From Dillenia suffruticosa (taxonomy: Eukaryota; Streptophyta; Magnoliopsida; Dilleniales; Dilleniaceae), in assembly GCA_033439265.1 (NCBI GenBank), contig JAVTVX010000030.1, positions 1,490,501-1,554,500 on the forward strand: 64,000 nt of DNA, given 5' to 3'. Both the position numbers and the translations under genes were made by a program. The notes beneath the pieces are model-generated. The model worked only from the letters and a program-made list of their open reading frames with translations. It was not told the origin of the DNA and searched no databases. Positions 47,445-61,300 of the stretch are shown in pieces. Within the stretch, counting starts at the first letter, position 1. Each line of letters opens with the position of its first letter.

Positions 47445-47610
47445 TTATATTTTTACGATCGATATTTAAATTTTATTTGATTAATCTGTTTTGAATACTA
47501 TAAAATTTATTTTTAAAAATTGACTTTCTTACATATTTTTTTATCATTTTTATGATTTAAATTCGAGATCTTTAATTAAGAGATAAAGTGTCCGATAGTT
47601 TAATCGAATC
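47445..47610 (-). repeat. Family R SINE-like copy, minus orientation
   Basis: A well kept copy. TTACGATCGATATTTAAATT starts it on the plus strand, then TTAATCTGTTTTGAATACTA, and it ends AAGTGTCCGATAGTTTAATC. Confidence 0.55.
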
Positions 47611-49130
47611 AGATTTGGTCTCAATCATGCACATGCTATGTCGAGTGGAGTGATAATAATAATAATGCATCATAATGATAATAATTTAATATCTTTGAGT
47701 TTTAATTTATTTTAATTAGTAATAAATCATTTATTTTTTATAATATTTTATATTATTAATAATATGGGAGAAGTAAAATGATAAAATTATCTAGTAAATA
47801 ATTTTTATTGTTAATTCACGCTCACCCAGGCGCGCGTTTTACGAGGAAAACGGCGTTCAGTCTCCGGGTTTTGGTCAATGACCCGTCGGCGACAGCCAAG
47901 CAAAAGCATTCTTTACTGTTTTTCAAAGCTTTTATAAATTATTCGAGGAATTAACCAAAATACCCTTGGCTTTCACCTCGCATCTCGCAAGAGGTCGCCT
48001 CTTTTCCACCCGAAAGTCATGAAAATTACGTGAAGCTTTGAATTATTAAAATCTAAGTTTGTTTTACATTTCATTTTGTCTCTGCTTTTCAATTATGCAA
48101 TAATTACGTAATGATGTATTAAATAAAATAATAAAATAATTAATTTTGTTTGGTTTTAAAATTTAAAAATTAATATATTTATGAGTTTTTTTTTTTTTTT
48201 TTATTATGGGTTTATATTAATTAATTTTTAAAGGGTTTAAGAGAGTATAAAAGTTCTGAAAATAAATATGGCTTATTTTAATAGCGTAAAAAGTTTGGAA
48301 AAAAAACTTAATTTTGAAAATGTTTTATACGACTACCATATATTAATAATATAAAATTAAAAAAATCTCGCTTTTATAAGATTGCTCGTCTTTTTTGTTG
48401 GAAATATACATATTTATGAAAGAGAATATAAATAGAATAAATAAGAAAATGATCAGAATAATTAAATTAATAATTTTCTCTTTTATTATATCATTCTATT
48501 TGTTTATATCAATAAAATAGAATATAGAAAAATAATTTAAATAAATATTATAAAAGTTTCTAAATATCCTCTAAAGTAGTCAAAATCTTTTATCGTAAAC
48601 GAAATTGACATGATCTGATCGATATTAAATTCGATTAATTTTAAAAATAAAAATCAGAGTGATTTAATCAAAATATCAAGATGGCTTGTTTGTTTAATTC
48701 CTTAGGTTTATAATAAAATTTATTATATTCAAATTGAGGTTTCGTTCAAAAAATTTAAAGTTAACTTGGGGGAATTATGTAAAATAATTTATATACTTTT
48801 ATAAAATTAAATTTCTACTTGTAATTCAAAATTTTTATATTGAAAGACATATTATCGACATAAAATAAAATAAAATAAAATATAATTAATATAAATTTAT
48901 ACAAATCATTTTTAATTAAAAATATTAGATTTAGAAGCAGCTAAAAAGATTTAATTTCTTCAGGGTGGGTAGGATAGCCAATTGCAGGGAATGAATTAAG
49001 TGGCCAGATAACGTTGATTCCGATCTTAAGGGTATTATTGTAAAATTTTCCAACATTACAATCAATTTTTTGGTGCCCAGAAATTGAAAAATCAAACCAT
49101 CCAAAAAGACCCGAACACGATCTAAATCCA

Positions 49131-49338
49131 TCTCTCTCTCTCTCGATCTCTCGCGAGATTCATAACCAGTGAGGGACTATAATCCAAAAATCACCATTAA
49201 CAGAGCACCTCAATCTCTCTTCCCTCTCTCTCTCTCTCTCTAAAACCCTAGCTCCCATTCTCTCTCTCTCTCTCTTTCTCTCGCTCTCTCACTCTTTCTA
49301 CTCGGATCTGAACACTTCATAGATCGATTGAATCGGGA
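49131..49338 (+). promoter_or_regulatory. CT-rich 5' leader of the BIG gene
   Basis: CT runs occur at about 49131-49146, 49213-49240 and 49259-49290, with a telobox AAACCCTA at 49243-49250. CT-rich leaders with a telobox are common in constitutively expressed plant genes. No ATG precedes the start codon at 49339 in the last 100 bp. Confidence 0.5.
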
Positions 49339-52300
49339 ATGGCTTCTTCGGAAGCCGATTCCCAGTCGCGTCTCAGCCTCGTCGTAAGTCCAGCCCTAGA
49401 AAAGATCATCAAGAACGCTTCATGGCGTAAGCACTCCAAACTCGCTCACGAAAGCAAATCCGTCATCGAAACTCTCAATTCTCCACCGAAATCTCCTCTC
49501 TCACCTGCCAGTGACTCCTCCGATTCCCCTTACAATATTCCTGGTCCACTCCACGATGGAGGTCCGATCGAGCTCTCTCTCGGTGAATCCCAATCCATTC
49601 TCAACCCTCTGATCACTGCTTGCGAATCAGGATTTCTCAAAATAGCCGATCCAGCTCTTGATTGTGTTCAGAAGTTGATCGCACATGGTTATTTGCGCGG
49701 TGAGGCCGATCCGAGTGGTTCTGCGCCAGAGTCTAAGCTGTTGTCGAGGTTGATCGAATCGGTTTGTAAGTGTCATGACCTTGGAGACGATAATGTGGAA
49801 CTTTTGGTGCTTAAAACTTTGCTATCTTCTGTTACTTCGATTTCGTTGCGTATTCATGGTGATTGTCTGTTGCAAATTGTGAGGACTTGTTATGATATCT
49901 ATCTAGGAAGTAAGAATGTGGTTAATCAGACTACTGCGAAAGCGTCATTGATTCAAATGCTTGTGATTGTGTTTCGGAGAATGGAGGCTGATTCTTCCAC
50001 AGTTCCTATTCAGCCCATTGTGGTGGCTGAATTGATGGAACCGGTGGAGAAAGCAGATGCTGACGGAAGTATGACCATGTTTGTGCAAGGGTTTATTACT
50101 AGGATAATGCAGGACCTTGATGTAGTGTTGAACCCAGGAACACCTCGGCCTTCTCCCGCTGCTCACGATGGGGCATTTGAGACTACGGCAACGGTTGAGA
50201 CAACAAATCCAGCAGATTTGTTGGATTCGACTGACAAGGATATGTTGGATGCCAAGTATTGGGAGATTAGTATGTATAAGACGGCATTGGAGGGGAGAAA
50301 AGGGGAATTGGCCGATGGGGAGGTGGATAAGGAAGATGATTTGGAAGTTCAGATTGGGAATAAGCTGAGGAGAGATGCGTTTTTGGTGTTTAGAGCGCTG
50401 TGTAAGCTCTCAATGAAGACACCTCCGAAGGAGGCTTTGGCAGACCCTCAATTGATGCGTGGGAAGATTGTTGCTCTAGAGCTTCTTAAGATTTTGCTGG
50501 AGAATGCTGGAGCTGTCTTTAGGACCAGTGATCGGTATTTTTTCTCCCTGTTTTCTTGAATCTTACTTTTGCGTACTAAATTTTATTAGCTCGTTATATA
50601 GGATATTTTGTGGTGTGCGATCTAATTTTCAACATTTGCCCCAATCTCGATTAAGAAATTCCTGTTTATCATTATCATGGTTACCTGTCCACGAAAGCTG
50701 CTATTAACCATGGATGCTTTGATATTGACATTGTATCTTGAAATACATTTTGACATGGTTCCTGTTTCTAGGGCAGCAAGTGTAATGGTAAAAATGGGAA
50801 GTCCTTTATTAGGAAGCTAAATAAGGTTTTACTACGTAATGATTTTTCTTCTGTTGCCACTATGAGGATGACGAATGTAGTCACTTGACCTATCCAACTC
50901 ACCACACCCCGAATTTATTGTTGGTAATTATGCCCTTCCCCAGAAAAAAAAACATTGTCTATGTCTATGAAATGTAAAAGTGGGCATAACACTACAAGAA
51001 TACAGTATTCATTATATTCAACTATCGACATATACTTTCATGAGTAAAGAATGAATATGTTTGGGTGTTTAGGTAAGTTTATTTAGAACAGTTTATAAGA
51101 CCCTAAAGTTAAAGATGTTTTTGGAACTTATAAGTTCATATATCATATTTTTCAAAATAAGTTATTAAATCATTTAAATAAAAAAAAGATATATTTATTT
51201 ACAAGATTTTTGGTAAGCTTATAAGTTGTTATGTCTGGTAACATTGCTTATAAGCTTTTTTTAGTGTTGAAATAACTAAAAAGGACATGGTGTTATCAAT
51301 ATGATTTAAATAGTTAATTTATTGATACATCGGAAGGGTAAAGATATGATAATGATATATTAAATGAGGGCATTTTAGTTAGTTGTATGTCGAAATAAAA
51401 TAACTTATAAGATGCATAAAAAAAATTGAGTGGAGCCTTTTTTTTTTTAAATATTATAAACTTTAAATATTTTATTTTTAGAGTTTATAAGATGCTTTAA
51501 TAAAAATTACCAAAAAGATGTAATAAGTTTATTAACTCTTAAACATCATATAAGATGCTTTGAATAACTTATAAGTTTAGCCCGATACCCTCTTAAATTT
51601 GTATTGAACAAGAAACTCTTATCACTATTGAATGAGTAGACATTTATTAATATAATAACCATGTGATGTCTAAAGTGTCTGATAGAGTATCCCAAGTTTG
51701 TGGTAGAAGTGTTAAGCTAGAAAATTGAACATTTTGGATGGTGTATGAGATTTGTATCCAACAAGTGTTGTGTTAGAAATGAAGTCAGACACAAAGCTTG
51801 CGTTTTTAAATCCATCCAACAAAGAGTTATGGGATCAATGAACTTTAAGTCCATTGTATCTAAAACACTTTTCATTTTGGGGATCCAGAAAACTACAAAA
51901 TCGTGCTGACCAGAGTTGGTTTGGTTGATTCAGTCTTGTTTTACAATTTGGGCCAAGTATCTCTCCTCTGTGTGCGTGCGTGCGTGTGTTTTTTTTTCTA
52001 ATGGTTTCATGGGCCTAATTAGTTAGTTTAATGTGGTCATATTTACACTCAAACAACCTGATAAGGTTGAAGTCAGCAAGTCACGTTTTAATGGAGTTGT
52101 ATAACAATATATTAGAGAAAAGTGTCATTCCACTAAAGGATACGTTATTAATTGCACATGAGTTCATAAATACATATGTAGTGCATTTATATTTCTATGC
52201 TCATATTTTTCTAGATGTGTAAGCAGACCTCCTTAGTCTGGTTGATTTTGCAAAATATAAAGCAGGAAAATAAACCGGCCATATTTGTATCGTGGATAAA

Positions 52301-55300
52301 AGACAACAGTTCCTGAGTTGTTGTGTAGTTAGTTGGTGTAGGCCAATTACGTTGGTTTCATAAGTTTCCTGTATTACCTATTGACTCCAACTTTCTTCCG
52401 AAGCCAATACCTGATGGTTGCACTTTTCTACAGTGAGAAACAACAGGTTTTGTTGCAGGAATCTAGAATTATATGGATTGTGGTTGATGTTTCATTTACA
52501 ATTTCATGCTCTCTTTCATGAGGCTCATGCGTTGCCCAGCTCCATTGTTTAACTGCATGTTCTTTGATTCATGGTTTTGTGATACAATTTTTTGTCCTAT
52601 TTATTTTTGTAACAAAAAACTTACTCTCAATGACATCTACATTGCCTTGCTATGAAACAGATTTTTAGGTGCCATTAAGCAATACTTGTGTCTGTCATTG
52701 TTGAAGAATAGCGCCTCCACTCTTATGATTGTTTTCCAGCTTTCCTGCTCAATTTTCATTAGTCTGGTCTCAAGATTTAGAGCTGGGTTGAAGGCAGAGA
52801 TAGGTGTATTTTTTCCTATGATTGTTCTCAGAGTATTGGAAAATGTTGCTCAGCCTAATTTCCAGCAGAAGATGATTGTACTTCGGTTTCTAGACAAGCT
52901 TTGTGTTGATTCACAGATCTTGGTGGACATATTTATTAATTATGATTGTGATGTCAATTCATCAAACATATTTGAGAGGTACATGATATTATCCTTCTTT
53001 GATATTGAGTTACAAAATCAAAAAGGGATAGTTACCCAGCACTTTTGTTTCATTTATAATGCTTCTCATTAGGCTGTGCAATCATTGACTTTTCTTGAGC
53101 ATGGTTGGCTGTTGGACTTTAAGGTTGACTTGTTTGTCTTTCATTTTGGTGATCTGGTTCCACAGAATGGTCAATGGGCTTCTGAAAACAGCTCAAGGTG
53201 TCCCTCCAGGTACGGCAACTACATTACTGCCACCTCAGGAAGCAACAATGAAACTTGAAGCAATGAAATGCTTGGTGGCCATATTGAAATCAATGGGAGA
53301 CTGGATGAACAAACAGTTACGCATACCAGATCCACATTCTTCAAGGAAACATGAAGTAGCTGATAACAGTCCTGAACCTGTAGGCCATGTCATGGCAAAT
53401 GGAAATGGGGAAGAGCCAGCTGAGGGCTCTGATTCTCATTCCGAAGCCTCGAGTGAACCTTCTGATGTTTCAAGCATTGAGCAGCGCCGGGCATACAAGC
53501 TAGAATTACAGGTAAAGCGCAAGCATCTCCATCTTCTTATCTCTTGTAGCTGGGTGTTTTGCCCATGAGATCTAAATTATATATGTTGCCAGGAAGGTAT
53601 ATCTCTCTTCAATCGGAAACCTAAAAAAGGAATTGATTTCCTTATCAAGGTAAATAAGGTGGGTGGCTCACCTGAGGAAATAGCCGCTTTCCTTAAAGAT
53701 GCTTCTGGCTTGAACAAGACTTTGATTGGTGATTATCTTGGTGAAAGGGAAGAGTTACCTCTGAAGGTAATGCATGCATATGTGGATTCCTTTGACTTCC
53801 AAGGTATGGAATTTGATGAAGCAATCAGGGCCTTTCTACAAGGTTTTCGCCTGCCTGGTGAGGCTCAGAAAATTGATCGGATCATGGAAAAATTTGCTGA
53901 GAGATACTGCAAATGTAATCCGAAGGCTTTCACTAGTGCAGACACAGCCTATGTCCTTGCATACTCTGTCATTATGCTCAATACAGATGCTCATAATCCT
54001 ATGGTGAAAAACAAGGTACTTTTGCATTTGCATATGAATTAGATGGCGGTTCTAAAACCATACTGCTTTTGTTCCTGATTTATTTTTTATTGCTGCAGAT
54101 GTCACCTGAAGATTTTATAAGAAATAATCGTGGCATAGATGATGGGAAAGATTTACCTGAGGAGTACTTGAGATCATTGTTTGAGAGAATATCAAACAAT
54201 GAGATTAAAATGAAAGAAGATGAATTGGATCCACAACAGAAGCAGAGTATGAACTCAAATAGGATTTTAGGCTTGGATGGTATACTGAATATTGTGATCC
54301 GTAAGCGAGGAGAGGACATGCATATGGAGACCAGTGATGATCTTATCCGGCATATGCAGGAACAATTTAAAGAAAAGGCTCGCAAAACTGAGTAAGATTG
54401 AGTTCCTTTTCCCTTCATTGAAATTCATAATTGTCTTTCATCCTAATGATTGGCAGGATTTCCATATAAAGTTGGTTTTATAATCACAAACATTTGCATT
54501 TGAATCACCAGCTTTAACAGTTTTGTCCTTTTATTTTGCTTTTTCATTTTTCTTGCTGAGAATAATTTTTCTTTTACGTTGCTTTTCTCTCTTTCCGTCT
54601 CTCTTCAACGGATGACATGATCATAACATCAAGAATGTGCATTTCAAGTACAAAAATAACTACATATAAGAAAGAAAATCTAGAATACCGTTAACGTTTG
54701 ATGCATTAAAAAAGAATCAGAAGGGATACTGAACTTCGAAGGACAAAATTAAGAATCCAACATATATGGATCTTCCCAATCTATGAGGATCTCTTTTTCT
54801 TCCTTCATGATAACAAAAGAGAAAAAGAAGCCCCATGGGGTTCATGAGATTTTCACAATGCAGGGTACCATGATAGATATAGAAAATGCCCCAAATCTTC
54901 TAGTCTGAGGGAATGGAAGTGCTGTTGGTTCACCAATGAGCTGCTATTTCAAAAATCTGATTTGTTTACTGGACCACATTTCGTTATTATAGTTAAATTG
55001 TGCATGAGCTTTTCCCCACAAAGTCTCCAAAGCAAAAGTAGCTGCTAGTTGCACTGGTGGTCCAAATGGTGCTTGAGGGGATATAATCTGTATTGACACT
55101 TCTCATCACATTTGTAATAGTGATAAATGAAATAACAAAGAGCATTCAAGATGAAGTGCCATGGTGTATGCTTTTTGTAGATGATATAGTATTGGTAGAT
55201 GAAATGAGAGAGGGCATTACTGCTAAATTGGAGTTATAGAGGGCCATATTGGAATGCAGAGAATTTAGATTGAGTCGGTCAAAAAATGAGTATGTGAGAT

Positions 55301-58300
55301 GTACGTTTAGTGACAATTGTCAAAATTATGAAGAAACGATTATGTCAGAAGGAAATGACATACCAAAAAGTGAATATTTTAGATATTTTGATTCCATAAT
55401 TTACAATGATGGCAATATAGATGAGAACGTGAATTATAAGATTCAAACATCGGATGAAATGGAGAAGGGCATTTGGTGTTCTTTGCGATTGGACGATATC
55501 ATTGCATTTGAAGGGGAAGTTTTATAAAATTACAGTAAAACCTACACTATTATATGGCACCAAGTGTTGGCTTATTAAATAACAATAAGAGTATAAAATG
55601 ACTGTAACTAAAATGAGAATATTTAAGTGGATGTATGGTAAAACTAGAAAAGATAAAATTAGAAATGAAAAAATACATACTAAGTTAGGAGTGAGTTCAA
55701 TTGTGGATAAGATGCGAGAATATCGCTTGAAGTGGTTTGGACATGTGCAACGAGGACTGAAAGATGCATCAGTTAGGAGGATCGAAAACTTAAATATAAG
55801 AGATTTAGTAAAACGTAAAAATATACTACTAAAAATTTGGATACAAATTATCCGTAAATATATGATATTTAAAAACTTAGTTGAGAAGATGACTTTAGAT
55901 AGGAATGCGTGGAGTAGGAGAATTTGAATAAGTTAAATCACCTCTTTTGCCATTTTAAATTTCTATAGAATCATTTTTTTTTCATCTCTTCTGTTTTTGA
56001 CTATCAAATGACCAATCCCAAAATTTGGGATTAAGGTATAGATTGTAGTTGTTGTTGTGACACTTCTCATCACACAAGAGGGATTACTTTAGAAATGTTT
56101 TAGATTGAAGAACTATATTTGGACCCTTTCTAAGTAACAGATCAGCTGTATCTGCATGAAATCACCAAATTCTGCAGAAACTCAGAAATTTTGATGCAGA
56201 TGAAGTACCAAATGTATGCAGGACGTATAAAGAAAAGCTCCATGTTGCTGATTTATCCCTCGAAGGAGCCATACGCCCGGTGAGTTTTTGGCATTGAAGG
56301 TACCAAGGTGGTGCACACTAATAAGTGAGGAATCTTAAACAAACTAGATCCTCATAGGAAGGAATGTACTATGATGAAAACCAATAGGAAAACCAAAAAT
56401 TTAACAAAAAGAGAGGAAATGTTGAGCCCCCCCAAAAAAAATCTTCACATATCTTTCCCTTAACGCCAATTAAACAATAGCTAAAGGAATTTGGTAAAAA
56501 TCTTCTTCTTTGTTGTACACTATCTCATACACAAATGCAGTTCACAGGCACCTGCTAAAGATAGAGCATAGATTTTTTAAACTCCTGCAACTTCCTTTCC
56601 CATAAGCAATGGAAAAGAAGATGAGCCCTTATTCTAGGTCTTCCTAACACATGGGGCACCTATTTGCGAGGAGATACCTCTTTTCTGGAGCTTTTCTTGT
56701 GTCAGTTGTAACTCCTTGACACAACTTCCCATGGGAAGCCAGCTTCCCGTTTTGTATTTCCTTCTCCAGCTCTGTGCCTAAGAAAAAAAAAATAGAAAAC
56801 CTCCTTCCTCACACCCAAGTCCCTATGCCTTCTCTTCCCTTGGGCCACTTGGATTCCTTTCTAACTCCCAATGGTTTCTCCGATGCACTACCTCTGCAAT
56901 CTACATCCAAGCATCCCCACTTGGGTACATCAGGGAATGAACCAAAGCTTTCTTATCTCTTGCTAAAATTGTTCTGGTATGAGTTTATATATCTGTCCAT
57001 TTGGTGAACTCTATACTTCTGCTAAGTGGTTGCCTTGCCAACCAGCTCTAACTGCACCGGAAAATCTCCTTCAATGATCTATTGCTGATTTGTTGTTTCT
57101 ACTTTGGTAAATTGTTACCCCTCTTCTTAATAAATCTCCACGATCACCTTTTCCACAAGGGCAGGGCCCTATGAGAAGCGATAGGTTTAAGACTATGCTG
57201 CACTGGTGCATAGGCTATTGAAGTGCCTTCCACATTACCAGCGGTTTTCATGAGCTTGATTTGAGGAGCCCATATGAAGATTTCTGAATATTGTCTTGCC
57301 TTTAGACACCGCTGTTGGGATATAAGACAAAGTCACATAGTACAAGGGAAAGTTAGAGGAAGGAGATGGCCCCACCTTTTAAGGAAGAGAAAAAAAGGAA
57401 AAAAAAAAAAAAAAACTAGAAGAAGTAATATGTGTAGTTGGGACAGGGTGGAGATAAACAAAATCCTGACTGAGACCAGTCTAAATACTAATCCAGAAGG
57501 CGTCCCTAATTTGTAAACTGGCCTCCCATACCTGTTCCATTAGGGCAGGGTAGGGCAGGGGTGGGTGGAATACTTGGGTAGGTGGAAAAATTGCCATACC
57601 TGGAAAAATTGCCATACCTATCAAGAATTCCACCTATAGTATCTTAAGTGCAAGCAAGTCAGGTAAAACCTCCAAAACTGAAATAAACAGATGGGAAAGC
57701 AATGGATCACACTGTCTTAGATTGTCTTTTAAGTTCTAATATATATCCCAATAAACAGCCAGCTGTAGGTATTGTATCACAGCTCTATTTTATGTTTTAA
57801 TGGCATCTGATCACTCCTGGATGCTCCATTGGTTTGAGAACACTTCTTAGTGTTACAATTTGTCCTTGACACAGCTAAGTTTACTTGGAAGTTCCTGTGC
57901 TACACTTTGTCTTCAAGAATGTCGTAGAATTTCTCACTTGTCAACTAGATTTAAAAAAATGTTTCTGAGTTTGTAATGTATAATAATATATATTTTTTAT
58001 TTGCTCACTTCTCCACTCATAAACTCGTTCTTCTGTATGATTTCATTGTGTTTACTTTCCTTGGCCACGTGTAGGTCAGTTTATTACGCGGCAACAGATG
58101 TTGTGATCCTCAGATTCATGATTGAGGTGTGCTGGGCTCCTATGCTGGCAGCATTTAGTGTTCCACTTGACCAAAGTGATGATGAAGTAGTTATAGCTCA
58201 GTGTCTTGAGGGTTTTCGTTCTGCAATCCATGTAACTGCAGTAATGTCCATGAAAACCCATAGAGATGCTTTTGTGACCTCCCTTGCTAAGTTCACCTCC

Positions 58301-61300
58301 CTCCATTCACCAGCTGATATCAAGCAAAAAAACATTGATGCTATCAAGGTTGGTACCTGTTCTCATCCTCTTTTTCCTGTAGTGTGGTGATGCTATATAA
58401 ATATTGTATATATCATGTTTATTCATTTGGAATGTACTACTTTGATGAAAACTACATAGGAAAAAGCTAAACTCCCCCCCCCACGCCGCCGCCCTTATGA
58501 AACCCCAAGTAGTTGACCAGCTCTGAGGCAGGCCATGCTTGAGCATAGTTGTTTGATTATCTTATTTTTTATTTGGAAACATGAGGACTTGTGTATGAAA
58601 AATGACCAAGGGCCATTGAAGGTGAATTTGGATACTGGACATTCCTACACTGCACTTGCCAGTTCCCTATGTAAACATTTTATGCTGTGAATTTCTAGCT
58701 TACAGATTAGAACCTCAATGCCATCTGACTAATTAGTTTCTGATCTTCCTTCAAGTAATTTGTCTTTCACTCTGTGACTTTACATTGAAACAGGCAATAG
58801 TTACAATTGCAGATGAAGATGGTAACTACTTGCAGGAAGCTTGGGAACACATTTTGACTTGTGTTTCTCGGTTTGAGCATTTGCATCTTTTGGGAGAGGG
58901 TGCTCCTCCAGATGCCACATTTTTTGCAATTCCTCAAAATGATTTGGAAAAATCAAAACAAGCCAAATTGACAGTCCTTCCTGTACTTAAGAAGAAAGGA
59001 CCAGGGAAGATGCAATATGCTGCTGCAGCTGTTAGAAGGGGTTCATATGATAGTGCTGGCAATGCTTCTGGGGTGGTTTCATCTGAGCAAATGAGCAGCA
59101 TCGTATCCAACTTAAACATGTTGGAGCAAGTTGGCAGTTCAGAAATGAACCGTATATTCACCCGAAGCCAAAGGCTAAACAGTGACGCAATAGTTGACTT
59201 TGTGAAGGCTCTCTGCAAGCTCTCTATGGATGAACTACGGTCTGCGTCAGACCCCCGAGTTTTCGGCCTCACAAAGATTGTAGAGATAGCGTATGAATCC
59301 TCTCACGTTGTCCTGTTTCTTGCTCTTCTCCATGCTTCTTTGTTCTAATTGTCCTTGTCCTTTGGGCGCATGTGTTTTGAATTTCACGATTTTCTTTCTT
59401 TGTGTTTTTTTTTTTTTTTTTTTTTTTTTTGGACAGGCACTATAACATGAATCGGATCAGGCTTGTTTGGTCAAGTATTTGGCATGTGCTTTCAGATTTC
59501 TTTGTGACAATTGGCTGTTCAGAGAATCTTTCAATTGCAATTTTTGCAATGGATTCTTTGCGCCAGTTGTCAATGAAGTTCTTAGAGCGAGAAGAGTTGG
59601 CTAACTATAATTTTCAGAATGAATTTATGAAGCCTTTTGTCATTGTTATGCGCAAGAGCGGTGCTGTTGAAATTAGGGAACTAATTATCAGATGTGTTTC
59701 TCAAATGGTTTTATCCCGTGTCAATAATGTCAAGTCAGGTTGGAAGAGCATGTTCATGGTATGATGCTTATAATGTTGAAAATTGAAATCTATATTTATG
59801 TTGTGAGAGAGTGAGAGATTAGCTAAAACTGACACCATCCTTCTTTCGTTGGACTAAGTTCCTTATACTTGATGCTTAGTTGATTTGGAGAATCATTACA
59901 CTAAACATGTTATTAATGTTTTCTATCACCACATCAATATTTTTGCAGGTTTTTACGACAGCAGCTTATGATGATCACAAAAACATAGTATTGTTGGCAT
60001 TTGAAATCATGGAGAAAATTGTGCGAGACTACTTCCCATACATCACGGAAACTGAAACCACCACTTTCACTGATTGTGTAAATTGCCTAATTGCATTCAC
60101 TAATAGCAGATTTAGCAAGGACATCAGTCTTAATGCCATTGCATTTCTTCGGTTCTGTGCCGCAAAACTTGCGGAAGGTGATCTTGGCTCATCATCCAGG
60201 AATAAGGACAAGGAAGCCTCAGGAAAGGTCCAACCATCATCACCTCATACAGGCAAAGATAGCAAACATGAGAATGGCAAGTTGACTGATAAGGAAGATC
60301 ATCTCTACTTCTGGTTTCCTTTGTTAGCAGGTAAGGAAAATGCATGACTTTGTGTCTGTTCTGTTCAAACTGGGACAGACATAACGGTGTTTCTCAATTT
60401 TTTTTTCTGTTGGCTATGTCTTGTTGCTTAAATTGTTCTTCAATAGTAAAAAGAGTGTTGTATTATTTAAAATGTTTAATTTAATTCTGTTCTTATGCAG
60501 GATTGTCTGAGCTAAGCTTTGACCCAAGGCCTGAAATCAGAAAGGGTGCTCTACAAGTGCTATTTGATACTTTACGCAACCATGGTCATCATTTCTCTCT
60601 TGCTTTGTGGGAACGAGTGTTTGAATCTGTCCTATTTCCGATCTTTGATTATGTTAGGCACACTATTGATCCTTCTGGTGGAAGCTTTCCTGAGCATGGG
60701 ACTGACAGTGATACAAGTGAACTTGATCACGATGCCTGGCTCTATGAGACATGCACATTGGCCCTTCAGTTGGTTGTTGATCTTTTTGTGAAATTCTACG
60801 ACACTGTCAACCCACTCTTGAAGAAGGTTGTAATGTTGTTAGTAAGTTTCATGAGGCGTCCTCATCAAAGCCTTGCTGGCATTGGAGTTGCTGCTTTTGT
60901 CCGTTTGATGAGCAATGCTGGAGATCTGTTTTCTGAAGAAAAGTGGCTAGAGGTGGTTTCCTCATTGAAAGAAGCTGCTAATGCCACGCTTCCTGATTTC
61001 TCAGGTGTCCTTATTGAAGATAGTCCGGTTAGAGGCTCTGAGGAGTCCTTAAGCAGACATAGTTCTGGTGAGAGTTCTGGCTCCCGGACATCTGCTGATA
61101 ATTTGGATAGCCTGAAGGCTCAGCGGTTGTTTACTGTCGTTTCTGATGCTAAATGCCGTTCTGCAGTACAACAGTTGTTGATTCAGGTATGCGCTCTCTG
61201 TCCTAGATGGCCATGCTTCTCTGTTTGCTCCTTTACCGGGAAGGGCTAACATAAGGTCAAATAGGTTACCTTGTCTCGTTCTGATTGTGTTCAAGTTGGG

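Larger units (their letters stand above)
45975..49130. other. Divergent spacer between PPR pseudogene and BIG gene
   Basis: No gene. The first 300 bp are the former PPR leader and promoter side. AT-rich sequence follows with family R copies near 46985-47140 (plus) and 47445-47610 (minus). A GC-rich patch with GCGCGC at about 47830-47900 stands out. The rest is AT-rich and shows nothing recognisable. Confidence 0.55.
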
